Positions 5,841 to 14,570 of a DNA stretch of 32,085 nt are shown here, piece after piece. The stretch is from JAAYKT01 sp964408955. GTDB taxonomy: Bacteria; Bacillota; Clostridia; Lutisporales; Lutisporaceae. Each line of letters opens with the position of its first letter. Within the stretch, counting starts at the first letter, position 1. The stretch spans positions 1 through 32,085 of the forward strand of contig CAYPBK010000031.1 of NCBI GenBank assembly GCA_964408955.1, in the 5' to 3' direction. The translations under genes were made by a program, and so were the position numbers. The notes under the pieces are model-generated. The model was not told the origin of the DNA. It saw only the letters and a program-made list of their open reading frames with translations, and ran no database searches.

Positions 5841-7835
5841 TTACTCATTTAAAAGGTTAAGCATATAAGCAAATTCGGCTCTGGTAATTTTATTATTCAT
5901 TGAATCAACACTGCTGCTTCTCTTGTCCTTTATAACAGCCATTTTATTTTCAACCCATTTCCATGTAAAGCCGTTATTCTTATAAACCTTTCTAATGACC
6001 TTCTCCAAATCCTTATAGCTTATGGCTTCATTGGGTTTAAATTTATTATCAGTTATTTCTAAATAGCCTTCCTTCATACTTACAGCCACTAGTCCCTTTA
6101 TGCCTTTGATATCATTGTAGTCTTCCAACTTTTCCGGTGCTTTCATAAATTCATCAGGCAGCTCGACTTTCCACTTATTAGCTCTGCCTAAATAAGTTAG
6201 CAATTGTGCCCTTGTCAAATATACATCAGGTCTGTAAGTGTTATCGGAATACAGCCCTGTAAAGCCGCGCCTTAAGGTTGTTATTATATCATCCTTAGCC
6301 CAATGACCTCTCGTATCCAGAGGATTAATAGCCTTCTCATCTATAAACACACCATATAAAGCATTTTGCTGCGCCATTCTCGGTGTAATGTAAGCAGTTA
6401 TCATATTTTCTGAAATGCTTGAAGGAACATACATCCAATTGCCGTATAAGTACCTGTATATACCGCCTTTTATTCCACCATAGTATTCAAAGCTCATCAT
6501 AATAGGCTTATCATTATCAAACCTTTCATAGGGGTTAATGATATTTAACTGATATAAGTCAGAGCTTTTTATAAAGGAATCCTTTGACGGGAGACTAACG
6601 GGATTCTTTATTTGAGTATATTTATTGATGGAAGCCACTACATCATTATAGAAAATCCCTTTATCTAAAATCAACTGCATTTTGCTGTCACCGGCTAAAA
6701 TAGCGCCCCCACCCATAGGAATCAGCTCATCTATTACCTTTTCACTGTAGGCTGAAAAAGAAAGAGATTGATAAGCGATAGTATATCCGCTTTTGTAACC
6801 GCCTTTGAACCCGGCAATAAAGCCATCTTGATATCTTTTATGTTCGTTGAATAAATTATATTCATTTATGACAATATCATCTGTGAGCTTAAATCTTTCC
6901 GGATCATTTGATCTTGCCATCATATAATCAGCTTGAGCATTGGAAGTGCCTTTAGCAATACCTAACGCTTTACCTGAATCGTAACCTTTGTCAAACAGTC
7001 CTTTATAATACTCTATATTTGCATTTCTGTATGCTTCATCATATTTCTCCTGAAATGCCTTTTTAAAGGCTGCTATAAAGCTTTTCTGGTAATTCGCAAC
7101 ATCGTTGTTAAGGACAAAGGATTTAATAATTTCATTGTCCGAAGGAAGATTCCTATCCCACTTTATGGCTTTTTTATCGTAATAATCCTTCCTTCCATAG
7201 TTAGCTCCCAATAAGCCGCCTATGACTTCTCCGTCTTGTTCTCCTCTTTCTATATCATATAGCTTTGGCTCATATTTAGCTTCCCTATATGCCGTCTCAT
7301 ATCCCTCTTGAAAATTCTCTTTAAACTTTGTAATAAATTTATTTTTATAGGCATTGGTTTCTTTGCCTAATCCAAACATATCAATCAGCCTGGTAGTTCC
7401 CGGAACAGCACTTGCCCACCTGTTATTCTTATTGGCATAATAATCACTAAAGCCGGCTGCCCTGCCCATTTCCATGCCAAGCTCTTCTTCGTAGTTGGTT
7501 GGCTGAATTTCATTTTTGGGATTATCATAGGTATTATTGTAGCCTTCTTTGAATCCTTCTTTATATCCTCTTATAAAATCCCTTGAATAGGCTGCTGTTT
7601 CTTTATCTAAATCGTAATAATCTTTAATCTCACTATCCTTAGGCATTGCTTTTGAATAGTTCTTTTTCTTCACATCTTCTAAATCATCATAAGCGGCATC
7701 TATGCCTTCCCATAATCCATTGCTGTAGCCGTCTTTATAAGCCTGACTGTCGGCTGCATATACGAAGAATGAAGGGAAAATAAAGGAGACATAGAAAAAG
7801 CATATTATTATCGTTATTAATCTTGTTTTTTTCAC
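5841..7835 (-). CDS. Secreted SLH-domain protein with four ~75-residue repeats
   Basis: Exported cell-wall protein of about 664 residues, last in the pilus operon. Numbering from the GTG at 7844, residues 1-31 form a signal peptide ending FFVYAA. Four degenerate repeats follow, at about 35-107, 120-192, 201-275 and 285-358. Each has a Gly/Tyr-rich front (GYxxGxxxG in the best copies), a central P-D-E-I-type segment, then Y-x3-FI-x-G(Y/F)K-x2-(F/Y)-x2-GY-x2-(A/T)Y. An unassigned region (about 360-505) precedes SLH-like segments at 508-555, 570-620 and 640-667, expected to bind secondary cell-wall polymers. The start at 7835 (GTG) fits GAGG spacing better than the GTG at 7844. I do not recognise the repeat. 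Its place directly after pilM-pilN-pilO suggests a part in anchoring or guiding the pilus through the wall; this is inference. Confidence 0.8.
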   Translation of the reverse strand: MKKTRLITIIICFFYVSFIFPSFFVYAADSQAYKDGYSNGLWEGIDAAYDDLEDVKKKNYSKAMPKDSEIKDYYDLDKETAAYSRDFIRGYKEGFKEGYNNTYDNPKNEIQPTNYEEELGMEMGRAAGFSDYYANKNNRWASAVPGTTRLIDMFGLGKETNAYKNKFITKFKENFQEGYETAYREAKYEPKLYDIERGEQDGEVIGGLLGANYGRKDYYDKKAIKWDRNLPSDNEIIKSFVLNNDVANYQKSFIAAFKKAFQEKYDEAYRNANIEYYKGLFDKGYDSGKALGIAKGTSNAQADYMMARSNDPERFKLTDDIVINEYNLFNEHKRYQDGFIAGFKGGYKSGYTIAYQSLSFSAYSEKVIDELIPMGGGAILAGDSKMQLILDKGIFYNDVVASINKYTQIKNPVSLPSKDSFIKSSDLYQLNIINPYERFDNDKPIMMSFEYYGGIKGGIYRYLYGNWMYVPSSISENMITAYITPRMAQQNALYGVFIDEKAINPLDTRGHWAKDDIITTLRRGFTGLYSDNTYRPDVYLTRAQLLTYLGRANKWKVELPDEFMKAPEKLEDYNDIKGIKGLVAVSMKEGYLEITDNKFKPNEAISYKDLEKVIRKVYKNNGFTWKWVENKMAVIKDKRSSSVDSMNNKITRAEFAYMLNLLNE

Positions 7836-7852
7836 TAATATCACCTCTTCCC

Positions 7853-9223
7853 TTAATTTTGTATTACTAATACTTTTCCGACTTCTAGTATGGCATTATG
7901 GGATATGCCGTTATCCTTCGCTATCTTTATATACTTATTGGTTGTACCATAATATAGCTTGCTAATGCTGGATAGCGTATCCCCGGGCTTAACAACATGA
8001 AATTTAAATTTAGCTTTTTCTATATTACTCTCCTCATCCTTGGGATAAGCAGCTTCAATCCTGTCAAATAACAGTACGCCGTAATCATCCCTGTTAGGTC
8101 CAAGCTCCATATAAATTCTATCAAGAACAAGAGGATAAAGATTTATATCCTGGGGAGGTGTAGCGGAAATATACTTCCAGCCTACCCAACTGACTCCTCT
8201 TTCTAATTCCATGTCTACCTTCTTACCATCCATATCCTGGAATCTCATACCGACAGTCACAGGAGAGTACCCGTAGGAATAAGCCCACACTCCTATAGAT
8301 TGAGGAGGATATTTTATAAATATATTTTGATCATCTAAAACTACATAAGCGCGTTCATATCTATAATTAGTTGAAATGAAATATTCTGCTCTTATGGATG
8401 TTTTACCGTATTTAGGAATATTAACTCTATCTACTTTGCCTGTCACTTCAGTAGAAGTGCCCATATAATAAATATTATTGTTTTCCAAATCTGCAAGAAG
8501 AGTTCTTTTCTCGTCGATGCCGCCGTCTATAGATGAATCATCGGTATGAGTGGATTCCACGTAGCCGTCATAGGCTGTGAAAGGATTACCTTTGCTTCCA
8601 TCCTTATATTCGTTTTGATAGAAGAATCCATCCTCTTTAGCTTTGGCTCCGCCATAAGCATAAGCATTAAAGGATACCTGACCGTTTACTTTATCTGTAC
8701 TATCCTTTGTAATAGCCAGTTGATCCACCAATAAACGTTTTTCGCTTCCTCTCAGCTTTGAAAGGAATATCTCTAAATCATCAAAGGTACCGCTAAAGGG
8801 TGTTGAAACACCAAGAGCATTTATTTTCAAGCCGTCCAATTCAATGGCTTCCGCATCTCTAAATACCATTTGGGGCATTTCCAGCTTGCCCTCGTCTATT
8901 ATACCGTTAAGAATATGTATTAAGTCCGGCTGATTAGGCTTCGGATAATACCTTGAGGACAATTTTTGAAAATCTTTATTTAAAGTTTCCCATTCCTTGT
9001 TTATAAGGTTTTCTCTCGCTATTGTATCTTCTACCTTTGCAAGTTCTTCATCTATTGCTAGCTTTTCTTCCTTTAAAGCTGTGATAGTATTGCTTTGAGG
9101 TACTAAAACAAATTTATAAACTAAAAATCCAAGAACAACAATCAATAATACAAGGAGAAGAATTTTTTCTTTTTTGCTGATATTCAAGATTTTTTTATTG
9201 CTGCTTTTCAGCTTCAATTCCAT
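7853..9223 (-). CDS. PilO-like protein fused to a carbohydrate-binding-like domain and LysM
   Basis: Pilus alignment protein with an unusual tail, 456 residues. Residues 1-19 are basic and 20-40 form one membrane helix. Residues 45-95 look coiled-coil and 96-195 fit the PilO ferredoxin-like fold; ordinary PilO proteins end near here. About 240-395 form a beta-rich segment (PPQSIGVWAYSYGYS, VSWVGWKYISATPP, LLFDRIEAAYP) like the galactose-binding-type sandwiches of wall-associated proteins. Residues 407-455 are a LysM (HVVKPGDTLSSISKLYYG to GKVLVIQN), which binds peptidoglycan glycan strands. It overlaps the end of pilN by 29 bases, with GGAGGGAG before the ATG. The fusion would tie the PilM-N-O platform to the cell wall on the outer face of the membrane. 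Confidence 0.85.
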   Translation of the reverse strand: MELKLKSSNKKILNISKKEKILLLVLLIVVLGFLVYKFVLVPQSNTITALKEEKLAIDEELAKVEDTIARENLINKEWETLNKDFQKLSSRYYPKPNQPDLIHILNGIIDEGKLEMPQMVFRDAEAIELDGLKINALGVSTPFSGTFDDLEIFLSKLRGSEKRLLVDQLAITKDSTDKVNGQVSFNAYAYGGAKAKEDGFFYQNEYKDGSKGNPFTAYDGYVESTHTDDSSIDGGIDEKRTLLADLENNNIYYMGTSTEVTGKVDRVNIPKYGKTSIRAEYFISTNYRYERAYVVLDDQNIFIKYPPQSIGVWAYSYGYSPVTVGMRFQDMDGKKVDMELERGVSWVGWKYISATPPQDINLYPLVLDRIYMELGPNRDDYGVLLFDRIEAAYPKDEESNIEKAKFKFHVVKPGDTLSSISKLYYGTTNKYIKIAKDNGISHNAILEVGKVLVIQN

Positions 9224-9776
9224 TTACTTCTCCCTCCTTTAGCTTAAAATCTAAATAAAAATTATAATGACCGTCACCATCTAATATCTCAGGTATAAAA
9301 ACCTGCTCAAATTTATCCAGTATGTTCAGATTATGTTGAAACTGAGCTATGGATTCCTTATCCTTAGATTTCCCTTCCACCTTTATGTTTTGTTTGCTTA
9401 TCGTCATGGAGTCGATAAATACAAGAGAAGGTATATTGTCCCTGATGTCCTCTAACAAAACCTCATCTATGACATCCATATCCTTTACATACTTTTCTAA
9501 AGTATTAAGCTTTTGAATATCCTCTTTAAGGACTTCTATGTCCTCTTCCTTCCCCATTATTTTCTTTACCTTTGGGTCCTCCAGCTTCGTATTAAGCTCA
9601 TGCTTCTTATATGCTATATCATTATTCAGTCTCGAAATAGTTATAAAATTATAAATCCCATAAATCAAAATACCTGCAACTAAAAGAATCAAAAGGGTAT
9701 ACAATACAATGTAATTATCCACCCTTTTTTTATCTGCTTTTTTACTATAGGATGAGAAAAAGTTTAAATCTTTCAT
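9195..9776 (-). CDS. pilN: PilN-like type IV pilus assembly protein
   Basis: Bitopic membrane protein of 193 residues. The N terminus MKDLNFFSSYSKK resembles the PilN segment that binds PilM. A hydrophobic helix (about 27-49 in the longer form) follows, then a coiled-coil-like stretch and a small alpha/beta domain outside the membrane. PilN and PilO form a heterodimer linking the cytoplasmic PilM ring to outer parts of the machine. The start was moved to the ATG at 9776, which has GAGGTG upstream; a longer form from 9794 would overlap pilM. The order pilM-pilN-pilO supports the call, since sequence identity in this family is low. Confidence 0.85.
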   Translation of the reverse strand: MKDLNFFSSYSKKADKKRVDNYIVLYTLLILLVAGILIYGIYNFITISRLNNDIAYKKHELNTKLEDPKVKKIMGKEEDIEVLKEDIQKLNTLEKYVKDMDVIDEVLLEDIRDNIPSLVFIDSMTISKQNIKVEGKSKDKESIAQFQHNLNILDKFEQVFIPEILDGDGHYNFYLDFKLKEGEVNGIEAEKQQ

Positions 9777-9780
9777 AATA

Positions 9781-10842
9781 CTACACCTCGTCATCCCTTA
9801 TTAGCGCACCTAAGCAATTTACATATCTATTTGTATCCTTGCTTAAGCTTACTTTTTTTAGATTGTCCACCACCATAGTTGAAATCCCGAAATTATTTTG
9901 AAAAAGCTTATCTATGCCTTTGATATTGGATAGACCTCCGTAGAGCAATAACTGCTCTATCTCATTATCCATTTCCTTTGATAAATAATACTTGAATACT
10001 CTATCCACCCTATCCATTATTGCCTCCAGGCTTGTCCTTATAATATTCAAATATCTGTCATCATCTGAAAAGCCTTCTTCTACGTTGCTTATGTCTTCTA
10101 TTTCCACCTTTTTTCTATGCAATTCCTCAGGAGTAAGAGTTAAGAGATTCATAGCATTGGTATCCAAGCTTTGCCCTCCCAGCTCGACAGCCTTTGTCGT
10201 CTGCATGGCTTTGTTTTTTAAAATGGTTATATTTGTACTGCTATAGCCTAAATCAATTGCCGCAACAACCTTTTTAGAAAAATCATTGACATTAAGACTG
10301 TCGGTGAATTTAAACAGTTTCCATATACCGTTTGATTGATAGTCCATTATCAAAGGTCTCAGCCCTAAATCACGAACAAAGTCATAATGCATTTCTACCA
10401 TATCCTTAGGTATTGCCACTACTAAAATGTTTAGCTTTTCAACTCCTTCATCAACAATTCTTCCCAAAGGCTTATGCTGGATGATATATTTTCCATAATC
10501 CATGGGGAGATACTCCTCCAGTTGATATTTAAGCAAGCCTTCTATCTCCTTAGTGCCAAGGATGGGAAAAGGCAACTCCCGGGTTATTATCGAAGTGCTG
10601 CTGATACTAATATGACAGTTGCCTGCAGACATTTTATTCTCTTTCATCTCTTCCTTCACATGGTTTACAAGGATAGAGTGATTTTTTATATTACCATTTT
10701 CATAAGAATCCATGGGTGTACTATAGGCAACAGCTTTTTCAACCTTAATTTCTTCTTTACTTTTAATACCTTGAATTATTTTTGTTTCATAGGTCCCTAA
10801 ATCAATGGATACGATACTTTTGTTAAAAATACTCAAATACAT
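9781..10842 (-). CDS. pilM: PilM-like type IV pilus actin-fold ATPase
   Basis: Cytoplasmic FtsA/actin-like protein of 353 residues that forms a ring under the membrane with PilN and links to PilB and PilC. ATP-binding signatures are visible: IVSIDLGTYETKIIQG (about 11-26), VVAAIDLGYSSTNITIL (about 192-208) and LLLYGGLSNIKGIDKLF near 298-314. A PilM-type 1C insertion follows the first phosphate-binding loop. AAGGAGG lies before the ATG. Its stop codon lies within the ribosome-binding region of pilN, so the two are probably translationally coupled. Confidence 0.93.
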   Translation of the reverse strand: MYLSIFNKSIVSIDLGTYETKIIQGIKSKEEIKVEKAVAYSTPMDSYENGNIKNHSILVNHVKEEMKENKMSAGNCHISISSTSIITRELPFPILGTKEIEGLLKYQLEEYLPMDYGKYIIQHKPLGRIVDEGVEKLNILVVAIPKDMVEMHYDFVRDLGLRPLIMDYQSNGIWKLFKFTDSLNVNDFSKKVVAAIDLGYSSTNITILKNKAMQTTKAVELGGQSLDTNAMNLLTLTPEELHRKKVEIEDISNVEEGFSDDDRYLNIIRTSLEAIMDRVDRVFKYYLSKEMDNEIEQLLLYGGLSNIKGIDKLFQNNFGISTMVVDNLKKVSLSKDTNRYVNCLGALIRDDEV

Positions 10843-10857
10843 GCCTCCTTTCTCATT

Positions 10858-12489
10858 CTAGTTAGTCTCTTTCCAATCATGTATTTCCCAACCCACATTA
10901 ACAGGTTCTAGAATATGGGGAGGATAATCATAGAACATTCTGGGGTCATGTGAATACAATTTATTGTATCCTGTGCTGCCAATGGTTCCAACAGCTAAAC
11001 GCATTTTTTGAGTGATATTGCCCCATAATACAATGTCCCCTCTCCTTGCTCCTTTATTATAATCTTCAAAACCAAATCCGCCATTAACAGCAAAAACTGC
11101 TGAATGAATTGTGACATCTTTTGGAGCTACATCATAAGTAAAATTTGTTTGACCATAACGATAGTCAGGCCATAAAAGAAAACCAAAATTTTTCCACTCC
11201 CATTTAAAATCCCAATATGCTTTTCCTCCGTCGGATGAAACAGGTGTTTTAGGCCAACCATAGTGGAGTATATAAATGTTGTTATTAGCAATTAAACCTA
11301 ACATATCTTTGCCGGAAGCTTCTCTTATCCAATAGTCCTTTCCGGAAGGTTTGTGGGAATTTGTAAAAGTAGTATTTTGATATTTTATTCCGCCTTTTTC
11401 TGGATAACTTTTATTTGAATTGTCGATCCATTTATATGTTTCAGGCGGTTGATTTGGTTTGTTACTTTGGTTCTTTAAGTCATTATTTAAATCATAATCG
11501 TACCAATTGGTGGGATCAGCATGTGTAATGTAAATATCGTTTGCAGCGGCAATAGTGAGCGTTCCTTTTAAAGTTCCGAATATAAAAATATTACCGCTTT
11601 TTATATCAAATTTCCCTGTTCCTCCACCTGTATCTTTATCTACGTAGATGACTTTGTTTTTTATACTGCTCACAGAGTAGGTAGTAATCACACTGCTGTC
11701 TTTATTCCTTATCTTAAGGGTATCACCATCTAAATAGATACATGTTCTCCCTGTGAAAACCATATTATCTTTTTGTGCCCATTCTTTTAATTGTAGGTTT
11801 GTTGCAGGGAATTCTAATGTGTCCACTTTTTCCGGAAGTACAGGATCTTTTATTTTAAAATCCGGATTATAATAAGAAGTTGTTTTCTTTTTTTCTTCAT
11901 TTGTCTTTAGCTCAACAGCATTATTAGAGTTACTTTTACCGTAAAATTTACCGGAATAGCTAACCGTGTCGTAAAAAACCGGTTTCTTTTCAATTCTGAA
12001 ATCTTTATTTGTATGATATGGTCCATGGCTCTCATCTCCGGTAGTCCACCAAATATTTGTACCGTCACTATTACTAACATAAACATAATGGACAAACTGT
12101 TTTTTTCTAATCTTTGCTTCCACTGTTTTTTTAATTTCCGGATTGCTTTTAGTAAAGCCTGTAGATTTTATTGTAATAAATCTATCTGTATCAGATGGTT
12201 TTGATACTTCCAATCTATAAAAACCATCCATAAAAGGTATATCTACATTTTGCATATCTGTACTTTCTGTTGTGCTATAAAAATTAACATCATCATTTAA
12301 ATGCCATAAGTATTGATTGTAGCCGGCCTCTGCGTATTCCATTGCTTTCTTTGTAGAATCATCAATAATATTAAATTTAGTCTGAGAGCTCATTGTGTTT
12401 AATGATGTAAAGCCGAATATGGTTGCTAGAGTCAAAACAAACAATACCAATGGTAAAACTGTTCCTTTGTTATTTTTTAAGTATTTCAT
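10858..12489 (-). CDS. Large PilX-like minor pilin
   Basis: Pilin-like protein of 543 residues, long for PilX. The N terminus MKYLKNNKG is followed by TVLPLVLFVLTLATIFGF, a pilin helix without Glu5, and then KAMEYAEAGYNQYLW, the PilX signature. The ectodomain is large and rich in Trp, Tyr, Asn and Asp. A segment near 145-180 (NIWWTTGDESHGPYHTNKDF) resembles the DUF4900-type domains carried by some clostridial PilX proteins. By analogy with GspK/PilX it would sit at the pilus tip, where the big ectodomain could act in adhesion or sensing; this is inferred. AAAGGAG lies before the ATG. Confidence 0.82.
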   Translation of the reverse strand: MKYLKNNKGTVLPLVLFVLTLATIFGFTSLNTMSSQTKFNIIDDSTKKAMEYAEAGYNQYLWHLNDDVNFYSTTESTDMQNVDIPFMDGFYRLEVSKPSDTDRFITIKSTGFTKSNPEIKKTVEAKIRKKQFVHYVYVSNSDGTNIWWTTGDESHGPYHTNKDFRIEKKPVFYDTVSYSGKFYGKSNSNNAVELKTNEEKKKTTSYYNPDFKIKDPVLPEKVDTLEFPATNLQLKEWAQKDNMVFTGRTCIYLDGDTLKIRNKDSSVITTYSVSSIKNKVIYVDKDTGGGTGKFDIKSGNIFIFGTLKGTLTIAAANDIYITHADPTNWYDYDLNNDLKNQSNKPNQPPETYKWIDNSNKSYPEKGGIKYQNTTFTNSHKPSGKDYWIREASGKDMLGLIANNNIYILHYGWPKTPVSSDGGKAYWDFKWEWKNFGFLLWPDYRYGQTNFTYDVAPKDVTIHSAVFAVNGGFGFEDYNKGARRGDIVLWGNITQKMRLAVGTIGSTGYNKLYSHDPRMFYDYPPHILEPVNVGWEIHDWKETN

Positions 12490-12510
12490 ACATGTCAGCT
12501 CCTTTCTATT

Positions 12511-13128
12511 TTATTCAGCTTCTGTCCTACTTTTTGAAATCAAATAACTTTGAAGCTCAATATTATTCGGTTCTGCTTCTACAATTAATTTCATTCGCAG
12601 TTTTCTTCTATAGTCAGGTGCTTCTTGACTTGATTCGTCAACAATTCTGATAGGTTCATCACTATAAAACTCGCTTTGTTCTTCTAAAATATTATTTAGT
12701 ATTATTTCCTCACTACTAAAAGATGAAGCATAACTATATGGATACTCTTCTCCCGTTGCTGTTTTTACGGATCTTTTTAAACTTCCATCAGCTATTCTAT
12801 ATCTTATAAGCTCCGGAATATTTTTACCATCGGAATTATCAATATCTGAATAAATATAAATTTCACTTTTGTTTATCCTATGTATGGCATTTTTTGATTC
12901 TTCTGCTTTTTTTGCTGAGTTTGCTTCTTTCGTTATATTTATTCTAAATATTCTTGTTTCCTCGCTGACATTAAAAGTTTTATTAACTTCTCTAAAACTT
13001 CTTTGGATTAAAAAAATCATATTATAACTTAATGCTATGACAACTACAATTAAAGGTATCACTATCACCAACTCAATAAGAGTAATACCTTTATTCCCAA
13101 GAAGAGTTTTTTTATTTTCATTATTCAA
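12511..13128 (-). CDS. PilW-like type IV minor prepilin
   Basis: Minor pilin of 205 residues. The leader MNNENKKTLLGNKG ends at a Gly before ITLIELVIVIPLIVVVIALS, with Glu5 present. Mature residue 1 is Ile, an uncommon but allowed residue for prepilin peptidase. The rest (about 40-205) is a polar globular domain like PilW/GspJ. The start is TTG at 13128 with GGAGGTG upstream. It lies between two other minor pilins in the main operon and probably forms a priming complex with them. Confidence 0.83.
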   Translation of the reverse strand: MNNENKKTLLGNKGITLIELVIVIPLIVVVIALSYNMIFLIQRSFREVNKTFNVSEETRIFRINITKEANSAKKAEESKNAIHRINKSEIYIYSDIDNSDGKNIPELIRYRIADGSLKRSVKTATGEEYPYSYASSFSSEEIILNNILEEQSEFYSDEPIRIVDESSQEAPDYRRKLRMKLIVEAEPNNIELQSYLISKSRTEAE

Positions 13129-13143
13129 AATAGCACCTCCACA

Positions 13144-14559
13144 CTACTCAGCTTTAATTAAATCGCAGTAGTTTCTATCTTGAATCAATTTCATTCCCCA
13201 ATTATTAACTAATTCATCTGAGTCTTTATTAGTTATCATAAAGCTCAAAATATCAGAATTTAAATCTCTATCAGGTTTTAAATTGATAGTAACACCATTG
13301 TTCGATGGGTTTGGAATAATTGATATATTATTAAATAGCAGATCATTTTCATCATTTAGCGAAAACTCAATACTATTTAAATTGTTTACAGGGGTTGTAA
13401 GAGAAATAGACAAGGTTAGGCTGTCATCACTTTCAACTTTAAAGCTTCCGTCCTTCAATCCATAAGCAAGCTTCAATTCCTTTTTCGTAACCTCTCCCTC
13501 TATATAATTAAAATTACCTTCCCAAAGATTACCGTTATCAATTTCAACGAAAAAGTATTCTTCATCATCATTTTTTAAGATAAAATCGTAGGACCAATTC
13601 CTCCATATTTTAGTTACAAGAAGCTTTTTCAAGTAAGTGTTAAGGGAATAACTTTCCGGATTTTCTCCCTCTTCAGGAACAAAGCTCGGTTTAACGTTTA
13701 CAAGTGTATTATTTAACAATTCATCGGAATAACCGTTCAGTATTATTCTGCCGGGTTGATCAACATAAAACAAAATATCTATATACTCATCTTCGGTTGG
13801 TTGTACAATTACTTTTTCCTGAAATATCCATTCCTCATCATTAAGGCTTCCGGTTTTCCCAGTAGGTCTGGAAAGCATCTCTCCGCCTTCCCATTCCTCG
13901 GGGAAAACATAATAAGTTCCGTTAGGCAGTTCTACAAAAATTGCCTCTCCTTCTTCATCTGTTCTGCTCCAATTAAATAAACTACCGCTTACTCCATTCA
14001 CTATGATTTTTACATTTTTTGCTGGTGTGGTAAAATCCTCGCCGGTAATTGCCCGTGCCCTAAATGGAATATAGCTGGATAATGTTCTTTCCCCTTCAAA
14101 TGCCACAAGAGAGCCAATTACTTCAAAATATCTCTCTTCTCCCGTTATAGGATTTCTTGCCTTTACAGAGACATCAATTTTCTTTGTAGCATTTGCAACA
14201 AGCTCACCTGTAGTACTTATTCCGCTTTCCCAATAAATGCTGGTTAAAAATTTATATTCAATTCCTTCTACAACCTTTGGATCCGAATTCAGTTCATTGA
14301 GGAATAAATGTTGTTTTACTTCTCCTTTTGGGGAGTAACCGATTTCATCCAAACCGATACCATTCTTATAATCTAAAGTTTTAACCCATTCTAATTGGGT
14401 ATGAGCTAGATTCATTGCCGTTAGTTTAATATTATTCCATTTAGAAAACTTGAAAGCATATATAGACATAGGCAGCATAAATAAAGCGATAATAGCAAGG
14501 AGTGCTATTGAAACTATTATTTCTACTAATGTAAAGCCTTTATTATGCTTTTTAATCAT
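13144..14559 (-). CDS. Large PilV-like minor prepilin with adhesin-like ectodomain
   Basis: Prepilin of 471 residues. The leader MIKKHNKG precedes FTLVEIIVSIALLAIIALFM, with Glu5 present. After a pilin domain (to about 165), a beta-rich segment follows (IPFRARAITGEDFTTPAKNV, then TDEEGEAIFVELPNGTYYVF). It resembles a carboxypeptidase-regulatory or Cna-B-type domain. A second beta-rich region fills the C-terminal half. This layout fits a tip-located adhesin, though no ligand can be named. The start at 14559 was chosen because AGGAGG lies seven bases upstream; an ATG at 14598 would overlap the peptidase gene. Confidence 0.82.
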   Translation of the reverse strand: MIKKHNKGFTLVEIIVSIALLAIIALFMLPMSIYAFKFSKWNNIKLTAMNLAHTQLEWVKTLDYKNGIGLDEIGYSPKGEVKQHLFLNELNSDPKVVEGIEYKFLTSIYWESGISTTGELVANATKKIDVSVKARNPITGEERYFEVIGSLVAFEGERTLSSYIPFRARAITGEDFTTPAKNVKIIVNGVSGSLFNWSRTDEEGEAIFVELPNGTYYVFPEEWEGGEMLSRPTGKTGSLNDEEWIFQEKVIVQPTEDEYIDILFYVDQPGRIILNGYSDELLNNTLVNVKPSFVPEEGENPESYSLNTYLKKLLVTKIWRNWSYDFILKNDDEEYFFVEIDNGNLWEGNFNYIEGEVTKKELKLAYGLKDGSFKVESDDSLTLSISLTTPVNNLNSIEFSLNDENDLLFNNISIIPNPSNNGVTINLKPDRDLNSDILSFMITNKDSDELVNNWGMKLIQDRNYCDLIKAE

Positions 14560-14570
14560 AAGAGTGCCTC

